NCBI GenBank assembly: GCA_037893245.1
Contig: JBAIAA010000509.1
Span: forward strand, 1,346,729 to 1,410,728
Length of the DNA stretch: 64,000 nt
Source of the DNA: Crossaster papposus
Lineage: Eukaryota > Echinodermata > Asteroidea > Velatida > Solasteridae
Direction of reading: 5' to 3'
Shown: positions 9,914 through 20,572 of the stretch, piece after piece
How positions within the stretch are numbered: position 1 is the stretch's first letter
Layout: the number at the start of each line of letters is the position of its first letter
Translations under genes and position numbers: made by a program
Notes under the pieces: generated by a model
What the model was told of the DNA's origin: nothing
The model's database searches: none
Seen by the model: the letters and a program-made list of their open reading frames with translations, nothing else

Positions 9914-11660
9914 TATTTAGCTCTTATTAGTTTCTCCCGAATGTTTTGGGCTTTTTAGGAAATAGTTCCGAAAGTAATTGATTGCCTTGGATTAAGTTCC
10001 AGTGTTTGTTTATTGCTCGATGTATGTCACCCTTGGTTTATGGCTGGGCTGTAGGTGGTTGTAAGACTAGTGGAGTCTTTTTTTGTGTTCCATCTTTCGT
10101 GTTGTGTATTAGTCTTGATCGGTCAGCATGTGAGACTTTGGTTGTCGCTGTTTTGATCTCATTGGGATTGTATCCTCGTGTGGTTAGTTTCTCTGATAAT
10201 GTTTTGACTTTGTTGTGGAAGTCATCCGCGTTGTTGGTTTTTCTAGCGTAGCGGAGTGTTTCTCCGTATATGGACGCTTTGAAAATATGGGGTGGGTGGG
10301 ATGATGTTTTATGGAGATAATTATTGGAAGGTTTCCGTTGGTTTGGTGTAGACTTTGGTGTCTAGGATTCCTGTTTTATGGAAACGGTCTTCTTTGAATA
10401 TGGTTAAGTCAAGGTAGTTGATTGATGATTCAGAGGCTTCGTATGTGAATTTTAGAGTTGGGTGCATCTTGTTTATCTCCGTGGCGAGATTTTGGAATTC
10501 GTTCAGAGTTCCGTTGTAGATTCCGTTGTAGTATATCGTCTCTATAGCGCCACCATGTGAGGATGTTATCCGCTTTTTTGATTATTTTGTTTTAGAAGTC
10601 GTGCAGGGTGATGTCACAAATTTCAGGGCTAGATGTAGAGCCCATTGTACAACTAATTTTCTGAAGAAAGAATTTATTTCCGAATTGGAAACAGTTGCGG
10701 CCAAAAATGAGTTCCAGAAGGTTTTTGTATGTAAGTCGAGCGTGGTTTTGTGATCGGATGGTTATGGTTTGTGTTTTTGAGGGCATTGCAAACGCATTTG
10801 GTTGCTTCCGTCTGTCGGACATTGTGTACATAGAAACAACATCGATGCTTGTAATTAAGACATCTTGTGGAAATTGTCTTTCTTCCAGTTTGCGCCAAAT
10901 GTCTGCTGTGTCGCGGACATATGTGGGTTGTGCGGCGACTATGGGAAGAAGAAAATAGTCTATGTATTCTGAAATGTTGGCCGTAGGGCTGGTACATCCA
11001 CTTTGGTCGTCCAACAAAAGGTTCTCCCGGTGGCGGAGTTTTGTGTATTTTGGGGAGAAAATACATGGTTGGACATTGGCAGTTTTGTGAAAGTGGGTCG
11101 AGGTATTTCAGAGTATCGTTGTCGATGTGCTTGTTGTTTCTCATTTCAATTAATGTGTTGTGAACCATCATAATAGTTTGTGGTGTAATGTCTTGGTCCA
11201 GTTGGGTATAATGATGATGGGACTCAAGGTGGTGGTAACCCACTTGTAGATAATCTGAGTGGTTCATAATGCAGATGCATCTGCCTTTGTCATATGGTTT
11301 GACTACGATGTCAGGATTGTTTCTAAGTTTGTTTATGGCGGATAGTTCTTGTTTGGTCATGTTTTTCTGCCGAGTCATTAGCCTGATGTGGGCCACTTCG
11401 AATTGCGTGGCTTCCAAATATTCTTCTAGTGTTGCACTAGGAGATGATTTTGGTTGCCATTTTTATGGTTGTTTGAAAGGATGGTTTTTGGAGCGTTTGT
11501 TACGCATTAAGAATGCAATTCTTAGTCTTCGATTGAAGGTATTTATGTCACTTACAAGCTTTGGATAGGTTCGTTATGAACAATTTACATTGTTCTGGAG
11601 TTTGCTCGATTGGTTTTCGATTTGCATTTGTTAGAGAAATGGTTAGATTTCGATTGACTT
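9914..11660 (-). pseudogene. Penelope-like retroelement reverse transcriptase, decayed and 3'-truncated
   Basis: Read on the minus strand through several frameshifts and stops, the order is that of Penelope-like element RT. An N-terminal region (NRRLRIAFLMRNKRSKNHPF, about 11,480-11,540) is followed by NPDIVVKPYDKG and LPKIHKTPPPGEPFVGRP (one frame, 11,417-10,990). After a frameshift come SGCTSPTANISEYIDYFL, TSIDVVSMYT (catalytic motif A), FFLQKISCTMGSTSSPEI (motif B), then TWWRYRDDI (motif C, about 10,530-10,560) and GETLRYARKTNNADDF in the thumb. Family members normally continue into a GIY-YIG endonuclease. Here the reading stops near LFPKKPKTFG at about 9,940, where the foldback element is inserted, and no GIY-YIG was found. 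It cannot make a functional protein. Confidence 0.85.
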
Positions 11661-12565
11661 GGGAATCTCTTGGTTTCTTTGTTGAGTTTTCTTCTTGCCG
11701 TGGTAGTTGAAAGATTTGTAGTTTGAATATAACGGATAAGGTACAGGGTGGGTTATACTCAAGTTTATTTATTATAATTATATTATATTATATTATAGAG
11801 GCAAGATGACGGATTTATCTCTTTTGAGGAGGTGTGGTGGTCCTGAAAAGGACCGTTTGGTTTTGTGGTTAGAGATCGACTAATGTTGTCGGTTTCTTTT
11901 GATGCCTCTTTTCGGTTGGTGGGGTCTTGTTAAGAAGCTCAGGAGTTGTTGAGCGGTGGGATAATCTGGACCCTGGAAATCTTGAGCAAGCTTGTCTTGG
12001 GCTGAGCGTCTGGCGTTGGTCCGCTGGGCCTCAGTGATGTGGAGTTGATGCTCGTATTCTTACAGCGTAATTCTTGTGAAGAGCAGCGATGTTCTTTTCT
12101 GAAGATTGCTTCAGCGATCCTGGAATGACCCCTGGAATTTAGGGCTCAGCAGTGTGGACGTGGTGGTCGTATTTTTACCTCGATTTAAGGTGGTAGTGTG
12201 CTAGGAGTTTCACCAGTTTGAAGTTTTCCTCAAATAATTTGTGTGAGACCGTGGTTGGTGTGGTTATTGATGTGGACGGGCCAAAGTCTATAGTTATAGT
12301 GATTCATCGTCGCTTGGAATGCTGTTTGGGGACCGTTGTCCGCACGGGATGCTAGATGAAATTGAGCTAGATGGAGATGGTGGAGGCTGACTGGACTTAC
12401 TCTTCTTGCATGAGTTGGACTTAATTGCTAAACTGGATGCAACTGTGCAACAGGTTTATTAATTTGTTGCTGCGCCCTCTATTTGATAGGAACTTCACAG
12501 AAGTTGCCGATACAACCACATTTGTAGGGTGTGAGAGGGGGGGGGGGGTCTACCCGATACATGTT
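11661..12565 (-). other. Sequence upstream of the Penelope-like element; possible 5' part
   Basis: On the minus strand an open stretch of about 60 codons (roughly 12,060-11,885; ITEAQRTNARRSAQDKLA, then Gln-, Lys- and Arg-rich sequence) precedes the Penelope RT in the same orientation and may be its degraded 5' region; this is inference. A (TA)-rich tract lies at 11,766-11,800, and a G-run at 12,537-12,548. No other feature was recognised. Confidence 0.3.
11839..11854 (-). promoter_or_regulatory. Histone-mRNA-type 3' stem-loop sequence
   Basis: On the minus strand GGTCCTTTTCAGGACC forms a 6-bp stem with a TTTC loop, exactly the architecture of the metazoan replication-dependent histone 3' stem-loop. 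Its flanks also fit: CCAAAC immediately 5' and ACCACA immediately 3', followed 12-20 nt later by the purine-rich CAAAAGAGA that resembles a histone downstream element. No histone reading frame was found upstream on the same strand, so either this is a relic of a histone gene end or a chance or element-borne hairpin. Confidence 0.45.
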
Positions 12566-13406
12566 CATTATGTATGCCTATCCATATCCACATAGGCCTA
12601 TACTGCTGTGCTTTGTTTTGTATAACTAGTGCATTTATTACTACATTTTCATTGCCGAGACCCGAGACCAGACACCAAGACCAAGACCGAGTCATTAAGA
12701 TTCAAGACCAAGACCGGCTAGCCAAGACCGAGACTGGTCTCGAGTACTACATCACTGCTTCAGACAGTGGGTAGGGATTCCCACCCTGTATATTTAACAA
12801 AAGCATGTGAGGTATTATATAGAGGGGCCTACGACAGCACCAGCATTTTGTAGGGATGCACAAAAATAATTGGTATTCTGCACTAATTGACCCTTGGCTC
12901 TAATTACTGTCCTAATTATAATAATTTATGAAACCAAATACCATATTCCTGTCCCTCAATACCTAAAACCATGTAAATCAGCCAGAGAACACCGATCAAA
13001 CGTGCATAGGTTTGAAAAACAGCCTGTAAACTCATCCCGTGGTAAAAAAGAGAAATTCCAATGGTTAAGGAGATATTGTCAAAAGAAGTGAATAATTCTT
13101 TCACCATTTCTATTCATTTCGATATTTTGACATGCTGTGTATGATTTATTAAAAAGGAAATTGAAAAATTATTAACATCATAGTATTTAGGAGGTAAAAT
13201 AAACCATTTCTTGTGAAAAACTGAAATTTGCACTTAATGACCTTTGACCTTAATTACTGACCTAATTAGGCAATTTTGAGAAACACAAACAGGATATTCA
13301 TATTCAGCACAAAATTATCTTTCAGAATCGCCTATTTGTTTGCTTTTCCTCAAAAATGCCTCATGCAACTTAAATAGGCACATTTCTGGATTTGTTGCCT
13401 AGACTA
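12566..13406 (-). repeat. Dispersed repeat E, copy 2, with hAT-like extension
   Basis: An inverted copy of 36,719-37,637. Shared landmarks in order include TATGCCTATCCATATCCACA, a degenerate CCAAGACCGAG word array (12,655-12,740), CTCGAGTACTACATCACTG, TAGGGATTCCCACCCTGTA, and the repeat E core at 12,865-13,375. It ends in GCACATTTCTGGATTTG. The CAGTGATGTAGT-type end beside GAGACC words resembles hAT termini. No intact gene is present. Confidence 0.75.
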
Positions 13407-15153
13407 GTATAGGTACCGTCTTGTCCAAATTTGGTGCTTTTGAAAAAATTTAAACCAAAATATCTCCAGCACCCGTGACTATTTGTGAAAACTGATAAAC
13501 AAACGAATGAAAAGCTACCCACAATGGGAATGTGTACAACAAATGAAAGAACAATGCCATGTCTCAACAAGGATATACATTTAGGAATTTGTGAAAATGG
13601 CATAATTTTACATTTTGTCAAAACAAAAATATTTCTGCCCCAACTCCCCCCATTTGATTTAAATTCACCATATATTTACCCACCAGTTCTGTACACCATA
13701 CATCTTTCAATATTTTTTTGAAAAAGCTACCACAAATTTAGCCAAAGTTATGAAAATATGCCAGACTATATGTTTTACAAATTACATGTATTTGTTTTAG
13801 TTTGGTGTATTGTTTCAGGATAGGGTAGAACCGTAGGAGGTGCTATATCGATTTTATAATAAATTTATGGAAATGCCTCTAATTCAAAGTAATGTATTTT
13901 GTAATAATTGTTTTAGAAATGTCAGAAAACGTCTGGAAATATGATGTAATTAACAATTGTTTGTGTAATAAATGTCAACAGACACACATATAGTTTTATT
14001 TGTACCACACCCGTGTTGTTTTCAGACTATTATAAGGGAAACCCCCTCAGCGACAGTAGGGGGTATGCCAGACCCTAAAATCAGGACTCTCCCACGTGGT
14101 CACCTCTGAAACAAAAGCAGTACCAGCAAAAATGTACGACTCGTATCGTACAATCAGTAGTCACGTCAGCTTGGAATTTTTTAGAAATTCTAAATTTAGA
14201 CCCCTTTTAATAGACCACAGAATTTTGGCAGTGTCACAAAAGTTGAACGAGTCTGTAATTATTAGGTGCCTCGTAAAATTATAACGTCTAATTAACGTCC
14301 TAAATTACGGCGTTATAACGCCCTAATACTGTGTTATAACGCTCTAATACGGCGTATAAGGCCGTGAAATTGATGAACAAATATTAAAAGCAAACAGACA
14401 CAAACAATGCTTGTACGGGGCGTATCATATGGAGGAATAACATAATATAAATTTAAACTAGAATACTTACGGTAAAATATACAAATCTCACGTTCACACT
14501 CAAAGTGGTTACAATGTACAGTGTAATCGATATTCGAGACGAACTTTTAATGCAACGTTAAATATGATTTTGTTGTTCATTATTAAAAAAAACCACGAAG
14601 ACTATAAATTTTCATCCTAATAAACTAGCAGAGTTGGGGCGGGTAGAACGAGTCCGTCTTCAAAAGATCGAAAGATATTCAAAACAAAATTATTCGAGAT
14701 CAGAAAAGCGGGTTGAAGTATGTCAAGTTGACTTATGGTGGTTTTTTTTTACTACAGAAATGCTGGCACAAATGTTTCGGTTTGAATTGCAGAAGCATGG
14801 GAATCGCCGCCATTATTAGCCATCTATGGGCACCTATAGGCCTAAGTTGTGCTAAAGGGTGTAGAAGTGGGTTGCGGCTGTGCCGCCGGCGTATATTTTT
14901 TTTACACCGCGCGAAGGGTTTCTTGTCGAAACACTTGCAATTCCACTCTTGAAAGGAGACTCACTTGATACGAGGTACAGTGTACACAGCGCGCGCGAAA
15001 ATATGCGATCGTGTACGCGTGTACGCGTGCATGCACCATCACACATCGCACATGTACATGCAATTAACTTTTCAGAATTTCCCTTGTTTGTGGGTAATGA
15101 GCTGTAATATTTAGGAAAATATAGTGGGGGGTGTTTAAGTACTAATATGGAGT
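13407..15153. other. No recognisable feature
   Basis: AT-rich. A short array of diverged 12-14-bp words (CGTTATAACGCCCTAATAC, GTTATAACGCTCTAATAC) occurs at about 14,300-14,360, and alternating purine/pyrimidine words (CGTGTACGCGTGTACGCGTG) at 15,011-15,030. No gene is supported. Confidence 0.45.
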
Positions 15154-15252
15154 AGTAGTCCGAGTAACTTGGACCCTACAGTCGCTTTTGAAAACATTTT
15201 GACATAGTTTCACAAACAATGCGATTGTAGGGTCCAAGTTACTCGGACTACT
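15154..15252. repeat. 32-bp inverted repeat hairpin
   Basis: AGTAGTCCGAGTAACTTGGA begins a 32-bp arm at 15,154-15,185 whose reverse complement is at 15,221-15,252 with a single mismatch, around a 35-nt AT-rich loop. It could be a tiny MITE or a structured RNA; nothing in the sequence decides. Confidence 0.7.
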
Positions 15253-15310
15253 CATCGGGTAAAATTATTGCTCAACTCGTGCTCGACTATCACTATAATA
15301 TAGTCATAGT

Positions 15311-16036
15311 CATTACCAGCACGTTGTCGTGAAAGTTGGTACCTTAATATTTCTACACAAAACCCCCGACACCGGGGGTTTTGTGTACAAACCTTACCAG
15401 CTTGATCAGACGGTTATTTACGACCCCCATGACAGCGGCCAAACCGCAAGCCTGGGAGATGACCTTTTCGGGCTTGGACTGCTGACCACAGTCTTATAAT
15501 ATTGCATATACTTATGGTGTACAATTTCTATGTACATGTATATCTACACTGTACAATTTACATGCGGCTGTAGAAACTATATGCACACATGCAAGATTTT
15601 ACTTTGTCAAGCTTAAAGGGATCCTACACGTTTGGTAATTGGAACCCATTGTTTGTTTCAATCCTATATAGTTATAGATATATACCATAAAACTAACCTG
15701 TAAAAAATTCATTTCAAAAGGTGGTACCGATTTTGAGATATTGCCGAAAATCTGGAGCGGTTATGTCCACGCGGAAAGAATAATCTCCATTGGAATAACA
15801 CGCTCTGAGAAACGTCACTGCAGTAACGCTTCTCAGATTCAAATTTTGGGGGATAAAAAGTGATATCTTTTTCTATAACCGCAGTACTTCGAAGTGAAAA
15901 GTTTCTAAAAATGCATTATACTATCCAAAGCTGCTGTACTTCTTACCAAGTAAGTTTTTATTGCCATTAATTTTTGGAGTAATTACCAAACGTATACGAT
16001 CCCTTTAAGGCATTGAGACTTCCCACCCGTGAAGTA
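15311..16036 (+). repeat. Dispersed repeat R, copy 1 (interrupted by a TTAA MITE)
   Basis: It begins CATTACCAGCACGTTGTCGT and includes a small hairpin AACCCCCGACACCGGGGGTT. It runs to 15,612, is interrupted by the MITE at 15,613-16,008, and resumes with GGCATTGAGACTTCCCACCC. Copy 2 starts at 31,584 with the same order of words but lacks the MITE, and instead carries a 3.2-kb insertion at the point equivalent to about 15,478. Confidence 0.8.
15613..16008. mobile_element. TTAA-flanked MITE, family 2 (copy 2)
   Basis: An inverted copy of the element at 5,167-5,560, with termini AGGGATCCTACACGTTTGGT and CCAAACGTATACGATCCCT and a TTAA on each side. Repeat R copy 2 (35,148-35,160) reads GTCAAGCTTCAAGCATTGAG where this copy reads GTCAAGC-TTAA-element-TTAA-GGCATTGAG, which is a direct empty-site demonstration that TTAA is the duplicated target. 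Confidence 0.9.
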
Positions 16037-16945
16037 TATTGTTCATACAATCATAATGCATTGTTTGTGTATACACTTTTAATCATCCATCGATAAATGA
16101 TGATTCGTGCAAACGTAACAAACAAATGTTCAAGAAACACATTTTGCTTTTAAAATCCTTGTTAGAATTAATATTGTAACGTCTCAGTCGGGTAGAGTCG
16201 TTATCAAAATAAGAGTCAAGATACAGCATCTTACACACACTATACAGATACTACTGGTTTATTCAGAAGTATTTACATCACAATAGAGGGCGCACTATAT
16301 ACAAGATCTAGTTTGGGTCTTACATGTTATCTGAGTATTAAGAGAGTGAAGCCCTTTGGCTAGAGCATACAGCTCATGCTGGGAACGAAGCTCTGTGTAT
16401 GAGCTCAGCTCGGATAATAATCCATTCCCACGCCATTTATATAGGCTTTTGGGTGCGCGTCTTAGCCAATGAGAGCATTGGATTCTGGTAGTTATGAATA
16501 ATGCATACATGTACAAAGTCAATGGGGATGTTCCTTTGGAGGATATGTACACCTTCTGACTTAGACATTCTTGCAGGAGAAAGTCCGAGAGTTGTGGTGA
16601 GCGGGTGAAGTAGGATTACTCGTGGGTGCGTTACGGGGAGTAATCCTCGAGGAAAGGGAAAGGGGTAACTTTCTCGGTACATAGGGTTATGCACAAGACT
16701 AAGACTAGACGAGAACCTACGCATATGGAGTAAACTCTTGCGTGGGGAGGGTAACTTGACCTCTGGTGTACCGTGGCAGTACAGTGTGGTTTAGCGGCTC
16801 CCAGTCGCTATGTATAGGGTCAGATACACGGGAAGGTTTAGCGGTCCACACTCGCTAATGTAAAGGGTCAGTTTGGGTCGAATACAGGGGTAAGGTATGT
16901 GAGGGGAATTCACATCGACTCCGGGGAAAGTATGAGGGAAACGAC
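16037..16945. other. No recognisable feature
   Basis: Unique sequence. A weak direct repetition occurs at 16,780-16,870 (GTTTAGCGGCTCCCAGTCGCTA and GTTTAGCGGTCCACACTCGC type words, written here only in part). Open frames are short and without recognisable domains. Confidence 0.4.
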
Positions 16946-17296
16946 TTAAGCCATGTTCCCATTGGACTTAATTTTGTTAGAGTACCGCGACTTTTCTTTA
17001 TAATGACAAAATTAAATCCAATGGGGACGCACGGTAAACTGACCTCCCTGTCAATTTACCGCGACCGTGATGTAAAATGAACAGGCCGAAAGAGGTCGCG
17101 GAAGACTTCCGCGCAGCCACGGTAAATTATCAGGGCCGCAATGTGTGACATTCTGCCAGTCTCGAACAGCGAATGAACCGTTCCGTCGCGGAATATAAGT
17201 CCAGGTGGGAACGCGTGGTAGATTCACGCTAAGGAATGCCGCGGTAAGTTTCCGCGTGGCCGCGGAAGAAAAAGTCCAATGGGAACACGGCTTAAG
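16946..17296. mobile_element. TTAA-flanked TIR element, family 3 (copy 2)
   Basis: The ends AAGCCATGTTCCCATTGGAC (16,948) and GTCCAATGGGAACACGGCTT (17,274-17,293) are inverted repeats. The junctions read GAC-TTAA-GCC and GGC-TTAA-GTC, consistent with a TTAA duplication. The interior is GC-rich (ACGGTAAACTG, CGCGGAAG words). It is related by its ends to 2,852-3,082. No coding capacity. Confidence 0.75.
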
Positions 17297-18271
17297 TCAG
17301 AACTCGCTGTAAACGAGGTCATAGCACACAGTACATGCTGGATGCATTGCGCGCTATACAATAGCGTACTGTACCATGTGCTGTACACGTACATGTACAC
17401 GCAAACGCAAGCATACCTATAGTGTACAGGGTAGTGGTGCGTGATAACTTCGCGCTGTGTGAGGGCACACATATCGCTGCAAGAACGCTGCGCGTTGGTT
17501 GGGAAAGGAATAAAGCCCGCTCGCTGGGGGCGGGAACGCAACAATATAATATTAACAACTGTTTTAGCGAGTAAACACTTTTCTTGCTATCAGTCTGTAA
17601 ACAAGTTTAAAAGCTATAGTGTGGCTAGGTACTCATTAGCCTTTAAACAAGGCCACATGTCTGATAGACGACGAGCGACTAAAAAGAGACTAATCGCGAA
17701 AACCTGAGTGAACGCCAGTGCGAATTGCCCAGACAAGTGGCCTTTATCAATCTGGTTTGGATTTCTTATGTTAACCTTTGTTTCCGACTGGAATCGCTAC
17801 CGAAATGGTAGCGTCCAATCAGCGAACGTATCTCCGCGTGACGTCAGCTTATATTTGAGTTGGACTAGTTCATTTTACAAACAGGGAATGTCCAATCATG
17901 TCACTTACAATATTTAGCTCAAATCATCAGTTGCTTCCTAATTTATTGCAATTTTACATGTAAAATAGATTTAAATGTGATATCTTGTATTTATCATTCA
18001 TATATTCAACTCAGAAGCAAAATTTATATACGTTTTTTTACCTTTTCCTACATGCTTTGATATTGAACGAATCACGAACGAAGCCAACTGGGAGATCGCC
18101 GTTCTGATTGGGCGTATTGGCATGCTAATATGTATCTATGAATAATTCATGCCGAGCAGTGAAACCTACATTGCAAAAGGCCTCGTGACATTCGTCACTC
18201 GGTCGCGCGTTCACCCCGTGTATCTAGACTCATCTCAGCCGCTTAGCCAGAGTCACGAGGCCTTGTCAAAA
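17297..18271. other. No recognisable feature
   Basis: Contains a short tract of ACGTACATGTACACG words near 17,385 and several short open frames with no domain; nothing further could be supported. Confidence 0.4.
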
Positions 18272-20572
18272 GGCTAGGTACTCATGAGAAACTCTGATAC
18301 GCAAAATATTAGCGAAATTCGGTCATTTTTGTAGGAGCTGGAGCAGTTTGAAGTTTTAGGGGGTTATGCGGCCAGAACCCCGGCCACCAATCTACCTAAA
18401 AATGGCCAAATACTCCTACAGAATGGTTCGATCTCAGCAAGTGAGGTATCGTTGGAAAGAGCACAAAATTCTCTATCCACCAATATGTCACTTGACATGC
18501 TTTCATGTGTTGACCCAAATCTGGGTCATGTAAGGTGACCTTGACATTTGACCTCAATTATCTCAAAAGTATGATTAATCTGGCGGCTCTTTTTAACAGT
18601 CGGTTGAGCAAGTTACTATGTGCATTGTATCTGCCTCCCCAAACCGTACAGCAATAGTCCAAACTCGGTATTACAAAACTTTTAACCAAAGTATGCAGAC
18701 TGCTTTTCGGGATGTTGTGGCGGATTCTACTTAACATGCCTAGTTTAGAAGAAACTTTGTTTTTTATATAATCAATATGAGGAGACCATGTTAGTGAATC
18801 GTCAATAACACCCAAACACTTGAATGAGGTAACCTGTTCGACCTGATCGTTATTAATAACAATGTTAAGGTGGGTTGAAGCTACCTTGTGTTTAGAGCCG
18901 ATGACCATAGACTTAGTTTTGGTAGTGTTATATTGTTAACCTATTTTGGGCAACCCAATCATTAATATTTGCCATTGCTGTGTTAAGGCTACGTTCTATT
19001 TCATCTCGGCTGGAGGAGCTACATGTTATTGTGGAGTCGTCTGCGTACATGTGCATCTGGCAGTTTTCGGGAATGCATCGTGAGATATCATTTGTGTAAA
19101 TTATGAACAACAAAGGTCCCAAAATTGATCCCTGTGGAACGCCAGTTCTGATAGGTAGATCCCCAGAGTAGCGTTTTTTAATGCAAACTGATTGTTTGCG
19201 ATCGGTTAAATATGACTTAAACCAAGTCATAACCGACGCAGACAAATTCATCAATTGTAGCTTCTCCAATAAAATATTATGATCTACTGAATCAAAAGCC
19301 TTGCTCAGATCAATAAAAACAGTGCCAGTGATTTTCCCGTGCTCTACTGCGCGGAGACAGTTATCAATTAATCCATGCAGAGTGGTTTCTGTTGAATGTA
19401 GGGGTCTGAAACCTGACTGGCAAGGGCAGATCAAACGGTTTTCATCAAGGTAGGAAATACAGATCGTTGTGCACGGCCCTCTCCATAATTTTTGAGACAA
19501 TCGGAAGAATGGAAATTGGCCGATAGTTATTAATACAACCTTTGTCTCCACCTTTATGTATTGGAATTACAGAAGCATGTTTCCAAGCATTAGGGTATTG
19601 ACCACTTCTTATTGAGAAATTTAAAATATACGTTAACGAGTAAACTACATATAGACAAGCAAGCTTTAGGATCTTTACACTTACGCCATCAAGGCCTGTT
19701 GCTTTTCCCACTGCCATCGAGTCGATCTGTTTTTGTACAAAAGCTTCAGCGACCTCGAACACGAAAGCCGAGTTTACACGAAAGCCGGTCCCATATCCAG
19801 TGATGCTCGGGATAACAAAGGACTTTACGTCAATGCAGCTTTACTATGCAATACAACCAACTTCCGTCGAAAGATGTAAACAATTGCCCTTTTTGAAAAA
19901 AATTGAATAATAAGTTTCGCCCCACGAGTTCTGGAAAGCGTAAACATCTTTCCATCATTGTCACAGCAGAGGTTGATTGCTTTTCGGTCAAGGATGGCGC
20001 CACACGGTCTAGTCAGAAAAGTGTTTTCTTGCCGCTCAGATCAAAGCGCGTAAAAGGCATGATTGCACTGTTTGTTGGTCGTTAAAGTCATTTTTCTCCT
20101 GAAGTTGGTAATTGCCTAAGCTGATTTTTCGTGTGCGCCATGTATGGTTAACTATCTCACGAATAACAAAGGTTCGTCAAAACCAGAGCATATACTTTTG
20201 AGATAATCGAGGTCAAAGGTCAAAGTCACCTTAAATGACCCAGATTTGGCTCAACACATAAAAGCATGTCAAGTGAAATATTGGTGGATAGAGAATTGTG
20301 TGCTTTTTCTAACGATACCTCACTTGCTGAGATCGAACCATTCTGTAGGGGTATTTGGCCATTTTTAGGTAGATTGATGGGTTCTTGCAGCAAAACCCCC
20401 TAAAACTTCAAACTGCTCCAGCTCCTACAAAAAATGACCGAATTTCGCTAACATTTTGCGTATCAGAGTTTCTCATGTGTACCTAGCCACACACCAAATT
20501 TCATCGAAATCGGGGGGGGGGGGGGGGGGGGGGGCGAGCAAAAAAGTGTGTGGAATGACGTGTAATGACCCA
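18272..20572 (-). mobile_element. Inverted-repeat-bounded module carrying LINE RT, copy A
   Basis: Inverted repeats of about 300 bp (18,272-18,573 and 20,190-20,495) flank the unit. The right one continues outward through a G-run (20,512-20,534) to GAATGACGTGTAATGACCCA at 20,553-20,572; the left one lacks that last ~80 bp. Inside, on the minus strand, lie a unique 380-bp segment (U, about 20,190-19,805) and a dead RT fragment. The terminus TGGGTCATTACACGTCATTC also occurs at 54,890 and, as a solo end, at 41,662-41,731. This looks like a DNA-transposon-like module with captured LINE sequence. Confidence 0.6.
18558..19762 (-). pseudogene. Non-LTR retrotransposon RT fragment (CR1/L2/Jockey-like), copy A
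   Basis: Three successive minus-strand frames make one RT domain: GKATGLDGVSVKILKLA and NNYRPISILPIVSKIMERA (19,762-19,445), then CQSGFRPLHSTETTL, VFIDLSKAFDSVDHNILLEK (motif A Asp), GVPQGSILGPLLFIIYTNDI (motif B) and MYADDSTI (catalytic YADD) to 18,928. The tail FKCLGVIDDSLTWSPHIDYI to 18,558 is in a third frame. The frame changes fall after NDLYFLP and at RLTI, and the same two breaks occur in the copies at 53.6 and 55.7 kb. It is cut off just after KRAARLI, where the inverted flank begins. Endonuclease and ORF1 are absent. Confidence 0.85.
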
